This document shows, in pieces, positions 35,205-43,823 of a stretch of 64,000 nucleotides of DNA (the first letter of the stretch is position 1; the number at the start of each line of letters is the position of its first letter). The DNA is taken from positions 1,091,896-1,155,895 of the forward strand of contig WGMB01000003.1 in the NCBI GenBank assembly GCA_016125275.1. The letters are read 5' to 3'. A model generated the notes under the pieces. That model was not told where the DNA came from and searched no databases. It saw only the letters and a program-made list of their open reading frames with translations. Source of the stretch: Acidobacteriota bacterium (GTDB lineage: Bacteria; Acidobacteriota; Terriglobia; Bryobacterales; UBA6623). A program made the position numbers and the translations under genes.

Positions 35205-35963
35205 CGGCTCGGATGTTCCCGGCCAGCGGGCCCTCATGGCCGCCCTCATGCGCAGAATCGCCTGGGACTTGAGCTGCGAAACGCGGGTTTCGTGTAGCGA
35301 GACCACCTGCGCGATCTCCCGCAGGGTCAGCTCCCGGCGGTAGTACAAAGTCACGATGGTCCGCTCGACCTCCGGCAGCTTCTCGATCGTGTCGATGAGT
35401 AGACGCCGAAGCTCGGAACGCTCGAGCTGCACCGACGGCCACTCCTCGTGGTCGTCGGAGATGAACCGCAGTACGTCCGACCCCTCGCCGTCGCCGGTCG
35501 GTCCCTGCTCGAGCGGCGCCAGGTTCAGTCCGCGCGTCTCCACCAGCCAGCGCCGGTACTCCTCCAGCTCGATGCCCAGTTGCTGCGCCACTTCCTCCTC
35601 GATCGGAGCCCGGTGCAGGGTCTTTTCCAGCGCCGTGATCGCCGCCTCGATCTGCTTGCCCTTGCGCCGCTTGTTGCGCGGGGCCCAGTCGATGCTGCGC
35701 AGGCTGTCGAGGATGGCGCCCCGGATCTTGTGCTCCGCGTAGGTCTTGAGCTTGACGTTCAAGGTCGGGTTGAAGTTGTCGACGGCGTCGATCAGCCCCA
35801 GCGTGCCCGCGCTGATGAGGTCATCCACGCTCACGCTGTCGGGCACCTTCTCGGCGATGCGCGCGGCAATCAGCTTGACCTGGGGCAGATGCTCCAGGAT
35901 GCGCTTCTCGCGAAGTGCGCGCGCCTCCTCGGAGGTGTCCTGGCTGACGAGATTCTGGTACAT
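35196..35963 (-). CDS. fliA: Flagellar sigma factor FliA (sigma28)
   Basis: FliA directs transcription of late flagellar and chemotaxis genes. The 255-residue protein has region 2 (HLPQVKLIAARIAEKVPDSVSVDDLISAGTLGLIDAVDNF; KTYAEHKIRGAILDSLRSIDWAPR), region 3 (ALEKTLHRAPIEEEVAQQLGIELEEYRRWL) and region 4 (LPEVERTIVTLYYRRELTLREIAQVVSLHETRVSQLKSQAILRMR). It lies between flhF and fliM in a tight operon. No FlhG/MinD-like gene separates it from flhF, and no anti-sigma FlgM is in the window. Confidence 0.96.
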   Translation of the reverse strand: MYQNLVSQDTSEEARALREKRILEHLPQVKLIAARIAEKVPDSVSVDDLISAGTLGLIDAVDNFNPTLNVKLKTYAEHKIRGAILDSLRSIDWAPRNKRRKGKQIEAAITALEKTLHRAPIEEEVAQQLGIELEEYRRWLVETRGLNLAPLEQGPTGDGEGSDVLRFISDDHEEWPSVQLERSELRRLLIDTIEKLPEVERTIVTLYYRRELTLREIAQVVSLHETRVSQLKSQAILRMRAAMRARWPGTSEPRR

Positions 35964-35978
35964 GGCGCTCGCGCGGGA

Positions 35979-37265
35979 CTAGCCGGCAAACAGCAAATTC
36001 GTCAGGCGCCCTGCGTTGGCGGCGCGCAGGTCGTCCGGAGTGCGGGGACCGGTTCCCAGAAACGAGATCGGCAGACCGCTGCGAGAGCTTTCGTTCCAAA
36101 CCGCTCCCGGACGGGTCGTTACATCCAGATGCGTGAAGATCAGCCGGCGCGGCTGGAATACCGCCGCCGCCTCGACCGCGCGCCGCAGCTCGCCGTCGCC
36201 CTGGGCCGCGTTCAGCGTCAGGTGCACATCCACGACGTTGGCCTGGGCCAGCGCCGCCGCCATGTCGGCCGCCCGCGAGGCCTCGCTGGGGCCATAGCCG
36301 GGTGTGTCGATCAAGACCAACTCGTCTGGTTCGGCGGCCTCCAGAACGCGCTCCAGCCGGTCACAGAGCTGCTCCGGCCCCCGCGCCACCGTCAGCAGAG
36401 CGCCGGCGGCCTCGGCCTGCGCGCCCATCGCCTCGGCCGAACCCCAGCGGATCGGATCGGCAAGCAACAAGTGCGTCAGCCGGTTGCGGCGCAGCCCGTA
36501 CTGCACGGCCAGCTTGAGGAGCGAAGACGTCTTCCCCGCCCCGCTCGGACCGACCAACGCCGTCACCGTCGGCCGATCGAGCGCGCCCAGCGAGGCGGCC
36601 GTGTTCCACCGCGCGCTCACCTGCCGTCGCAGCCATTCCACCAGCTCGAAGGCGTTGCGCCCGGCCTGAGCCTCCTGCTGGAGCTCGGTCCGCAGGCGCG
36701 GCCAGGTTTCCAGGTCGAAGCCCGCCCGCTGCAGCCTCGCCAGCGCCTGTTCGACGGCGGACGACGGTTCGGCCGCCCGCGGCTCGAACGCTTCGGTCCG
36801 CCGCAGAGCGTCCACGGCCGATTGCAGGGCCCGCAATTGGATGACGATCCCCCGCAGCGCCGGCTGCTCGGGGGCGTACGCCCGATGCTCAACCGGCGGA
36901 GGCTCCGCCGGTTGGGCGTCGGCGACGGCCGCCTCCAAGGCCCGCGCCGGGGCGGCCGCGGCCGTCGCCCCGCTTCCCAGCCCGGCCCCGGGAGCCGGTG
37001 CGGGCGCAGCCTCGAGCGCCGGCTGCTCTTCGGGCCGGGTCCGCACCTCGGGAGGCACGAATGTGCGCCAGTGCCGCCCGTCAGGGGTTCTGCGCCGCTC
37101 GGCCTTCTCCGTCTCCGCCTGCACGGCGAACGTCGCCACGTAGCGCGGCCCCGAATCGCCGTCGGCTTCCTTGGAGTCCACCAGCGTCGCGTCGGCGCCG
37201 AGCTCCACTCGCGCCAGCCGCAACGCGGCTCGCAAACTGTCGGCGCTATAGGTCTTCAGTTGCAT
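35979..37265 (-). CDS. flhF: Flagellar biosynthesis GTPase FlhF
   Basis: FlhF is an SRP-type GTPase that sets flagellum position and number. The 428-residue protein starts with the FlhF motif MQLKTYSADSLRAALRLARVELGADATLVDSK, has a long Ala/Pro-rich middle, and the NG domain: ALVGPSGAGKTSSLLKLA (P-loop), HLLLADPIRWGSAEAM, LVLIDTPGYGPSE (G3) and FTHLDVTTRPGAVW (G4-like, THLD for TKxD). The partner FlhG is absent next door. ATG 37265 follows flhA with a 4-base gap. Confidence 0.93.
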   Translation of the reverse strand: MQLKTYSADSLRAALRLARVELGADATLVDSKEADGDSGPRYVATFAVQAETEKAERRRTPDGRHWRTFVPPEVRTRPEEQPALEAAPAPAPGAGLGSGATAAAAPARALEAAVADAQPAEPPPVEHRAYAPEQPALRGIVIQLRALQSAVDALRRTEAFEPRAAEPSSAVEQALARLQRAGFDLETWPRLRTELQQEAQAGRNAFELVEWLRRQVSARWNTAASLGALDRPTVTALVGPSGAGKTSSLLKLAVQYGLRRNRLTHLLLADPIRWGSAEAMGAQAEAAGALLTVARGPEQLCDRLERVLEAAEPDELVLIDTPGYGPSEASRAADMAAALAQANVVDVHLTLNAAQGDGELRRAVEAAAVFQPRRLIFTHLDVTTRPGAVWNESSRSGLPISFLGTGPRTPDDLRAANAGRLTNLLFAG

Positions 37266-37269
37266 GTCT

Positions 37270-39381
37270 CTAGCTCACCGTCCCCAAAGAGATCACTCGG
37301 ACCATCGGCGGAATCTCGGCGTGCGAGATCGTCGCCAGCAGCGGCAGCTCGCTCTCGATCAACTGCCGCACCGCAAACCGCGTGGAGGCGCCGCAGAGCA
37401 GCGCCGTAGGCCCTTGCAGCCGTCCCGCCGTCGCCTTGATGCGCTCGATCACGCGCGCGATCCCGTCCGGCGGTAGGATCAGCCGCGACCCCATCTCGCT
37501 GTGCTCGATGCCGCTCTGCATCAGCTTTTCGAGCTCCGGCCCCAGGATGTAGGCCGGCAGCTCGCCCTTCGCGCTCAGGTACGGCTGCACCAGCGAACGA
37601 GCCATCGACTGCCGTACGAACTCAGTCAACAGCGTCGGATTCTTGGTCGACGCCCCGGCCTCGGCCATGGCCTCCAGAATCGTCACCGAGTCACGAATCG
37701 AAACCCTCTCGCGCAGCAGGTTTTGCAACACTCTCTGCACCAGCGAGAGCGGCAGGAGCTTGGGCGTGAGATCCTCCACCAGCTTCGGGTTCTGCTCCTT
37801 GGCTCGCTCCAGGTAGCCGTCGGCGTCCTGGCGATTGAACAACTCGTGCGCAAAGGTCCGCATCAGCTCCGTCAAGTGCGTGGCGATGATGTTTTCGGCG
37901 TCGACGGCGGTGTATCCCATCAAGCGCGCGCGGTCCGCCTCGCCGGCCGGAATCCAGATGGCGGGCAGCCCGAAGGCCGGTTCCTGGGTCGGGGCTCCGT
38001 CGAGCCGGCCCTGCGCCGAGCCCGGATCGATCGCCAGTACGGCGCCCTGCTGCAGCTCGAAGCGCGCCGCTTCAGCCCCCTTGAGGTTCACCACATATTC
38101 ATTCGCCTTGAGGCTGAGGTTGTCGGTGACGCGCACCGGCGGCAGCACGAAGCCCAGTTCCGAGGCCAACGTCCTGCGCACGCCGGCGATCTTGCGGATC
38201 AGCACGCCGCCTTGCTCGGAATCCACCATCCGCACCAGGCCCAGGCCAACCTCCAGCCCCAGCGGCTCCACCCGCAGCAGGCTCTCGACGCTCTCCTCTT
38301 GGGCCGCCCTGGGCTTGGGCGCGGCGAGCTGTTTCTGCCGCTGCTCGCTGACCTCGCCGCTGCGCAGCCGCCAGCCCAACGCGCCCACCGCGCCGCCCAG
38401 CGCCACGAACGGAATGGTGGGCAGCCCGGGTACGATCGCCATCGCGCCCAGCACGCCGGCGGCGATGAGCAAGGGCTCCGGCCGCCCGAACATCTGGTTG
38501 GCGAAATCGACGCCCAGGCGGGCGTCGCCGGCGGCGCGCGTGGTGATGACGCCGCCCGAGACCGAGATCAGCAGCGACGGGATGATCGTCACCAGACCGT
38601 CGCCGACCGTCAGCACCGTGTAGGTTTCGATGGCGTCGCTCAGAGACATCCCATGGCCCAAAGCGCCGATCAGCAGCCCGGCCACGATATTGACGGCCGT
38701 GATGAGAATGCTGGCGATGGCGTCGCGCTGGGTGAAGCGCACGGCGCCGTCCATGGCGCCGTAGAACTCCGCCTCCCGGCCCACATCCTGCCGGCGCTGC
38801 CGCGCCTCGTGCTCGTCGATCAACCCGGCATTGAGGTCCGAGTCGATCGACATCTGCTTGCCCGGCAAGGCGTCGAGGGTGAAGCGCGCGGTGACCTCGG
38901 AGATGCGCACCGCGCCGTGGTTGATCACCACGTACTGGATCGCGATCAGCAGCACGAAGATCACGACGCCGATGGCGAAATTGCCGCCCACGACGAAGTT
39001 TCCGAAGGCCTCGATCACCGATCCGGCCGCTTGGGTGCCTTCATGTCCTCGAATTAGGATCAAACGGGTCGATGAGATGTTGAGTGAGAGCCGCAGCAAC
39101 GTCAGCAGGAGCAACAAGGAGGGATAGACGCTCAGCTCCACCGGGCGGTTGATGTACATGGTCGTGACCAGCGTCACGACCGACAAGGTGATGTTGACGG
39201 TGATCAGCAGATCCAGCAGCAAAGGCGGGATCGGCAGTACCATCATCAGCACCACCGCCATCAAAACGACGGGGACGGCCGCATTCAGGCGCTCCGCCGC
39301 GAACGGGCCGGGGCCGCGCCCTGGAGCGAATGAGGCGTTGAGCCGCCCGGAGGCGACGGCTGTCTGCTGCGCTTGCGACAT
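37270..39381 (-). CDS. flhA: Flagellar export apparatus protein FlhA
   Basis: FlhA is the large membrane component of the flagellar type III export gate. The 703-residue protein has eight predicted membrane helices in the first 330 residues, the FHIPEP-region motifs (VYINRPVELSVYPSLLLLLTLLRLSLNISSTRLIL; VTARFTLDALPGKQMSIDSDLNAGLI; GAMDGAVRFTQRDAIASILIT) and the cytoplasmic domain with LGLVRMVDSEQGGVLIRKIAGVRR, VDAENIIATHLTELMRTFAHEL and LSLVQRVLQNLLRERVSIRDSVTILE. It heads the visible flhA-flhF-fliA-fliM-fliN operon; the gene upstream is not flagellar. Confidence 0.97.
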   Translation of the reverse strand: MSQAQQTAVASGRLNASFAPGRGPGPFAAERLNAAVPVVLMAVVLMMVLPIPPLLLDLLITVNITLSVVTLVTTMYINRPVELSVYPSLLLLLTLLRLSLNISSTRLILIRGHEGTQAAGSVIEAFGNFVVGGNFAIGVVIFVLLIAIQYVVINHGAVRISEVTARFTLDALPGKQMSIDSDLNAGLIDEHEARQRRQDVGREAEFYGAMDGAVRFTQRDAIASILITAVNIVAGLLIGALGHGMSLSDAIETYTVLTVGDGLVTIIPSLLISVSGGVITTRAAGDARLGVDFANQMFGRPEPLLIAAGVLGAMAIVPGLPTIPFVALGGAVGALGWRLRSGEVSEQRQKQLAAPKPRAAQEESVESLLRVEPLGLEVGLGLVRMVDSEQGGVLIRKIAGVRRTLASELGFVLPPVRVTDNLSLKANEYVVNLKGAEAARFELQQGAVLAIDPGSAQGRLDGAPTQEPAFGLPAIWIPAGEADRARLMGYTAVDAENIIATHLTELMRTFAHELFNRQDADGYLERAKEQNPKLVEDLTPKLLPLSLVQRVLQNLLRERVSIRDSVTILEAMAEAGASTKNPTLLTEFVRQSMARSLVQPYLSAKGELPAYILGPELEKLMQSGIEHSEMGSRLILPPDGIARVIERIKATAGRLQGPTALLCGASTRFAVRQLIESELPLLATISHAEIPPMVRVISLGTVS

Positions 39382-39408
39382 CGACGGAGGGGCTGGGGGC
39401 CCCTCTTT

Positions 39409-40737
39409 CTATCGGCGGCGCGCGTCGGGAAGTTCAGACTCCCTTCCGTCGCTCCCGTCGGGAAAGCCCCCCGGGTCGCGCTCGGCCCGCCGGACCTCGT
39501 CGTCGAGACGCCGGAGCTGGCTTGCCAGTCCCGGCCCGCTCGCCAAGGCCTGCGCCGTCTCCGTCAGCAACTCCTCCAGCCGGCCGTTGGTCGCCAGCCG
39601 CGCCGGCGCCGAAGCGCACAGCTCCAAACCGCCTTCATGGCCCACCGCCGAGAGGAACAGCGGCAGTTGCAGAGAGCCCGGCGGGATCATGAACAGTCCC
39701 TCGGGTACCCAGCCCGGCGCCGCAAGCGACTGCAGCGATTGCCGATTCAGGTTCGACACGACGGCGGAGAGACCGTGGACGTCCCGCGCCGCGGTCTTCT
39801 CGAGCATCCGCCGGCCCGCCCATTCGAGCAGCCCCAGAGGCAACCAATGAATGCGCTCCAAGGCCGTCACGTAGCGGCACTCCGCGCCTGACGCCAAGGC
39901 GTCGGCGAGCCGCCGCCGCACCTCCTCGGCCGCGAACGCTTCGGCGCCGCCCTCGAACTCCACGCCCCCTGTCAGGTTCGCCGAGCTGCGCAAGCCAGGG
40001 CGATGACGCCGCAAATCCACCGGGACGCTGATGCGCCAAGGGCCTTCAGAGCGCTTACGCGCCGCGCCGATGACGGCCTCGATGAGCCGCGGCAACACTC
40101 CCGAGCCTTCCACGGGAACCGTTCGGCGCAGCCAGACTCGCCCGATGTCCGAACCCTCCGGGCGCCCCGTCATCGCCGCGAAGCGCTCGGGCTGCCTGGG
40201 CACGCGCGGCTCTTGGGGAAACTGCTGTCCGATCAACGGAGTCGTCAGGGGCCCGGCGACGCTGCCGGCGAGCGGCTCGCCCCGCAGCGCACGAAAAATG
40301 TCGAAGAGGATCTCGCGCAGCGCCACGCCGTCCATGACCGCGTGGTGACCGCGGACGACCACCCACTGGCGCGAGCCCCTGACCAGCAGGACCTCGCAGG
40401 ACGGTCCGCCGTGGACCTCTAGAGGCTTTTCGAGCCGCCCCAGCAAGGGCGAGGACGAGCGGCCGCCCCAATCCGGAGCCTCGACGACCGTCAGCGGCGG
40501 GATCGCACCGGTTTGTCGCCAATACGTCTTGTGGAGAAAGCCCTCGACCCACAGAGACGCGCCGGGATGGGCCGCCCCCGCCGTCCGGACCGCCGCCTCG
40601 ATCGCCACCGGGTCCAGCTCGCCGCGTCCCTCGGCGACGAACTGCACCGTCGTGGACTCTGGGTCGAGCCTCTCGGCGGCCAGCCAGATGCGTTCCACCG
40701 CCGCCAGCCGCCGCACTCGTGGGTATTGACGCTCCAA
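39409..40737 (-). CDS. Stand-alone condensation-fold (CAT/C-domain) acyltransferase
   Basis: A protein of about 442 residues related to the condensation-domain/chloramphenicol-acetyltransferase superfamily. The catalytic motif HHAVMDG (HHxxxDG) is intact at residues 131-137; the second half has RISVPVDLRRHRPGLRSSANLTGG (the structural D-x-R-R type motif) and GLSAVVSNLNRQS. No adenylation, carrier or thioesterase domain is attached, so it is free-standing. Such enzymes join an acyl donor to an amine or alcohol. TTG 40737 is chosen: it lies 6 bases after TACCAT (40749-40744) and just before the conserved QYPRVRRLAAVERIWLA. Divergent from a TauD/TfdA-type dioxygenase. Confidence 0.75.
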   Translation of the reverse strand: MERQYPRVRRLAAVERIWLAAERLDPESTTVQFVAEGRGELDPVAIEAAVRTAGAAHPGASLWVEGFLHKTYWRQTGAIPPLTVVEAPDWGGRSSSPLLGRLEKPLEVHGGPSCEVLLVRGSRQWVVVRGHHAVMDGVALREILFDIFRALRGEPLAGSVAGPLTTPLIGQQFPQEPRVPRQPERFAAMTGRPEGSDIGRVWLRRTVPVEGSGVLPRLIEAVIGAARKRSEGPWRISVPVDLRRHRPGLRSSANLTGGVEFEGGAEAFAAEEVRRRLADALASGAECRYVTALERIHWLPLGLLEWAGRRMLEKTAARDVHGLSAVVSNLNRQSLQSLAAPGWVPEGLFMIPPGSLQLPLFLSAVGHEGGLELCASAPARLATNGRLEELLTETAQALASGPGLASQLRRLDDEVRRAERDPGGFPDGSDGRESELPDARRR

Positions 40738-40743
40738 TTTTTC

Positions 40744-40853
40744 ATGGTAGCCGCGACGCCCGGGTTGTATCGATCCGGACCGGACCGAGCCACGCCCATT
40801 GGCCGGCGCGCTCCGCCCGAATCCAGGGCCACAGGGAGGCGCCATAGTACAAT
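40744..40853. promoter_or_regulatory. Divergent promoter region of the acyltransferase and dioxygenase genes
   Basis: Minus-strand TACCAT (40749-40744) ends 6 bases before TTG 40737; plus-strand TACAAT (40848-40853) ends 7 bases before ATG 40861. Both suggest leaderless mRNAs. About 95 bases separate the two hexamers. Confidence 0.45.
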
Positions 40854-40860
40854 TCGGGCG

Positions 40861-41877
40861 ATGCCGACTTCGTCGAATACCGTCGCGGGCCCTGCTTGGC
40901 GGGGCCGCGAGCTCTTCGACCGGCCGGGGTGGAAGCGGGAGCTGAGCGTCGGCGAATGCGACTCTCTCCGCACCTTCGTCGAGCGAACGGCGGGCCAAGA
41001 CCCTGAGTCATTGGACGCGCCGCAGGTTCTCCTGCCGGAACTGGCAAGCCTGGCGGCGAGCGTCTCCGAAGAGCTCGAGGAGGGCGCCGGCGCCGTTCTG
41101 CTGCGGCGCATGCCGCTCGCAGACTGGGACCAGGCCGCTTGCGAACGGGCTTTCTGGGCGCTGGCGCACCAGCTCGGAACTCCGGTTTCCCAGAGCGCCG
41201 AGGGTCGCCGACTCTTCCACGTAAGGGACGCCGGCTACGCCCCCAACGACCCTCGCTTCCGGGGCCCCATGTCGAGCAAGCGCCTGAGCTTCCACACCGA
41301 CCGGTGCGACGTCATCGCCTTCCTGTGCATCCGGCCGGCCGTGCAAGGCGGCGAGACCTTCGTAGTCAGCTCGCAGGCTTTGCGGGATGAGCTGCTCCGG
41401 CGCGCCCCGCAAACGCTCGAAACGCTCAGCCGGCCCTACCCCTACCTGCGACACACCGTCGACCAGGGCAACGCCCGGCCGTATTGCGAGCTGCCGGTCT
41501 TCTCCGAGCGTGACGGACGCTTCGGCGCGCACTTCCTGCGCGTGCTGATCGACCGCGCGGATCGCTCCGACGAAGCCCCCAGCCTCACGGACGAGCAGCG
41601 CGCCGCCCTCGACGCCCTGGAAGCGCTGGCCGAGGACCCCGCGATGCACGTCTCGTTTCACCTGGAGCCCGGCGATGTCCTGCTTCTCAACAACTGGACG
41701 ACGTTCCATCGCCGCAGCGAGTTTGTGGACGCCGAGGACCCGGCGCTCCGCCGCCACCTGCTGCGCATCTGGCTCTCCATGCCCAACAGCAGGCCGATCG
41801 ACCCGCGCTTCGCCGACCACTTCGGCGCGACCAAAGCCGGCGCGTTGCGCGGAGGCATGCGGCCGCTGTCCGCTTGA
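40861..41877 (+). CDS. TauD/TfdA-family Fe(II)/2-oxoglutarate dioxygenase
   Basis: A 338-residue oxygenase of the clavaminate synthase/TauD-like type. The iron ligands are visible: His145 and Asp147 in SFHTDRCD, and the distal His283 in NNWTTFHRR; Arg302 in RHLLRIWLS is the likely 2-oxoglutarate-binding residue. GGETFVVSSQALRDELLR is a common family stretch. Such enzymes hydroxylate free or carrier-bound amino acids or small acids and often sit beside peptide-synthetase genes. Here it faces a stand-alone C-domain-like acyltransferase, so both may act in one small-molecule pathway (inference). Confidence 0.82.
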   Translation: MPTSSNTVAGPAWRGRELFDRPGWKRELSVGECDSLRTFVERTAGQDPESLDAPQVLLPELASLAASVSEELEEGAGAVLLRRMPLADWDQAACERAFWALAHQLGTPVSQSAEGRRLFHVRDAGYAPNDPRFRGPMSSKRLSFHTDRCDVIAFLCIRPAVQGGETFVVSSQALRDELLRRAPQTLETLSRPYPYLRHTVDQGNARPYCELPVFSERDGRFGAHFLRVLIDRADRSDEAPSLTDEQRAALDALEALAEDPAMHVSFHLEPGDVLLLNNWTTFHRRSEFVDAEDPALRRHLLRIWLSMPNSRPIDPRFADHFGATKAGALRGGMRPLSA

Positions 41878-41961
41878 AGATTTCTGTTCCCTGGGCACAT
41901 TCAGGGCGGATACTCTCGTTCGTCTCCCCCTCCGATTCAGGCTTTGCGCCTTCGTTTTTCC

Positions 41962-41990
41962 TTTACCGTTCGCGGTTTCGCACTTATACT
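41962..41990 (+). promoter_or_regulatory. Well-formed promoter just upstream of the FGE-fold gene
   Basis: TTTACC (41962-41967), exactly 17 bases, TATACT (41985-41990). ATG 42000 begins 9 bases after the -10, so transcription probably starts within 2-4 bases of the start codon. Confidence 0.6.
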
Positions 41991-41999
41991 TTGGGCGCC

Positions 42000-43628
42000 A
42001 TGGCTTCGAGACGCGGTCGTCTCAGTCTCCTGGCCGCATGTTGCGTGATCGCCGAGAGCGCTTCCGGCCAGTTTCCTCTCCGGCGCGGTCTCGTCGAAGG
42101 TGAAACCGCGCAATACGAGTTGCGCCTGCAGGTTCTCGGACAGCGAGGGACGCTGTACGGGGTCAGCGAGCATCGCGTGGTCCGCGAAGGCGGCGTACCG
42201 GTAGAGCGAGTCCGCTGGGTGCGCATGGACGAGACCGAGGTCGGCGACCTTAGCCCGCTGCTACAAGACGCACCCGCCTTCGATTTGTCCCTGGACCCCT
42301 CGCTCCCCCCGCCGCCCTTGCCCGCCGTCCGCGGACCCGTGGCGCGCATCCTCACGGAGACGCTCTATCGCATCTCACTGGCCGTCAGCCCCAGCCTCGG
42401 CGCCATGCGCCTCGCCAAACCGGGCGATGTGGTGGAAACCGTGCAACCGTTCATCGCAGACGGCTTCGCCGAGCCCGGCCCATACATGGAGCGCTGGGCA
42501 GCCACATTGACGTTCGAGTTGGTCTCGAGCGACGCAGACAAGGCCGTCGTCCGCACGCGATTCTCAGCGCCCGCCGCCGCACCTTGGCCGCCGCTTCAGC
42601 CCTGGATGACGGCAACCTGCAACGACGGCGTCACGGCGTTCGAGTCGGTGGCCCTCGAAGACTCCGGCTACGCGGCAGCCTGGGGTTGCGACGACACGTT
42701 CGTCCAAGTGACCCTCTCCAGCGAAGACGGCTCCATCCTGAACGCCCGCCTCGAAACGATCGCACGCTACTTTCGGCGCTGGTGCGCCGGCGTGGACTTG
42801 ACCGGCTGCGAAGAGATCGAGGAGGGCAGCGAAAGGCGTTCCGCCACGCTGGTCCGCAAGAACATCGACCCGCCGTTGCCGCCCGACTGCCTGAGCACAA
42901 ACCAAACCGACGGCCTGGAGTACGTGCTGATCCCCGCTGGGGAGTTCCAGATGGGTTGCGTACCCGACGACGAGGAGTGCTACGAGCGCGAGAAGCCCCG
43001 CCACACCGTCGCCATCACGCAGCCCTTCCGGATGGGCCGCACCGAGACGCCGGTACGCGCCTTCGAGCGGTTTGCGGCTGCAACCGGCCGCGCCATGCCG
43101 CCCGAGCCCGACGGGTTGCCCGACTACAACGACGGCTGGGAGAAGAAGGACCATCCGATGGTGAAGGTGACCTGGCAGGAGGCTCAGGAGTACTGCGCCT
43201 GGGCCGGGGGCCGCTTGCCCACCGAGGCCGAGTGGGAGTACGCGGCCCGTGGCGGTTCAGACGGCTTGAAGTATCCCTGGGGCAACGAGCGCAGCCACGA
43301 GGAGGCCAACTACTGGCGCTCCGGCGGGCGCGACCGCTGGAAGCACACGGCGCCGGTCGCCAGCTTCCCCGCCAACGGCTTCGGCCTCTACGACATGGCC
43401 GGCAACGTCTATGAGTGGACGGCGGATTGGTACGACGAGCAGTACTACGGGCGCTCGCCCGCGCAAGATCCGCCCGGCCCGTCGCAGGGCAAGGCTCGCG
43501 TCGCCCGCGGCGGCGCCGGCTTCATCAACCCGGCCGTGCTGCGCATCTCCACCCGGCTCAGCCACGCGCCGAACCAGCGCAATCTCCACGTCGGCTTCCG
43601 CTGCGTGCTGGAAGGCCCTGGCGACTGA
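42000..43628 (+). CDS. Secreted protein with C-terminal FGE-sulfatase (SUMF1-like) fold
   Basis: A 542-residue protein with a signal peptide (LSLLAACCVIAESASG), a beta-rich N-terminal region of about 280 residues that I do not recognise, and a formylglycine-generating-enzyme-like domain: LEYVLIPAGEFQMGC, EREKPRHTVAITQPFRMGRTETPV, HPMVKVTWQEAQEYCAWAGGRLPTEAEWEYAARGG, GLYDMAGNVYEWTADWY and HVGFRCVLE. True FGE needs a Cys pair in the RGGS..C...R region; here it reads VARGGAGFINPAVLRISTRLS without Cys, so it should not activate sulfatases and more likely is a binding or other enzymatic member of the fold. Confidence 0.85.
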   Translation: MASRRGRLSLLAACCVIAESASGQFPLRRGLVEGETAQYELRLQVLGQRGTLYGVSEHRVVREGGVPVERVRWVRMDETEVGDLSPLLQDAPAFDLSLDPSLPPPPLPAVRGPVARILTETLYRISLAVSPSLGAMRLAKPGDVVETVQPFIADGFAEPGPYMERWAATLTFELVSSDADKAVVRTRFSAPAAAPWPPLQPWMTATCNDGVTAFESVALEDSGYAAAWGCDDTFVQVTLSSEDGSILNARLETIARYFRRWCAGVDLTGCEEIEEGSERRSATLVRKNIDPPLPPDCLSTNQTDGLEYVLIPAGEFQMGCVPDDEECYEREKPRHTVAITQPFRMGRTETPVRAFERFAAATGRAMPPEPDGLPDYNDGWEKKDHPMVKVTWQEAQEYCAWAGGRLPTEAEWEYAARGGSDGLKYPWGNERSHEEANYWRSGGRDRWKHTAPVASFPANGFGLYDMAGNVYEWTADWYDEQYYGRSPAQDPPGPSQGKARVARGGAGFINPAVLRISTRLSHAPNQRNLHVGFRCVLEGPGD

Positions 43629-43823
43629 CGACCTGGTCGGCGGCCTTCCCACCGTTAGCGGCCGTGAGCGGCGTCTTCGGGCGTAGACCGCAATCGGCGC
43701 AGGGGTCGGAGACGCCTTGGCCGGCCCAACGACGGTATTTCGAGCGCCGAAGACGGCGCAACCGGGCTCGTAGCCTAGGGAGAGCCGCTTTCCGCGCAGG
43801 GACCAGACAGGCCGACGCGGAGA
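43629..43823. other. Intergenic stretch, nothing recognised
   Basis: About 195 bases between the convergent FGE-fold and cytochrome c genes. I see no credible gene, and no clear terminator hairpin with a T-run. Confidence 0.5.

Noticed and set aside
35152..35442. GTG inside AGGAGGTGATT as the start of fliM
   Set aside because: That GTG is in another frame and leads to a stop after about 15 codons; it does not give the FliM N-terminus.
35448..37409. Long plus-strand open frame over flhF/fliA
   Set aside because: Shadow of flhF and fliA, whose family motifs are on the minus strand.
42000..43628. FGE-fold protein as activator of the sulfatase at 60282
   Set aside because: The catalytic cysteines are missing and the genes are 17 kb apart.
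43629..43823. Small genes in the FGE/cytochrome gap
   Set aside because: Short open frames there have no start signals and no recognisable protein pattern.
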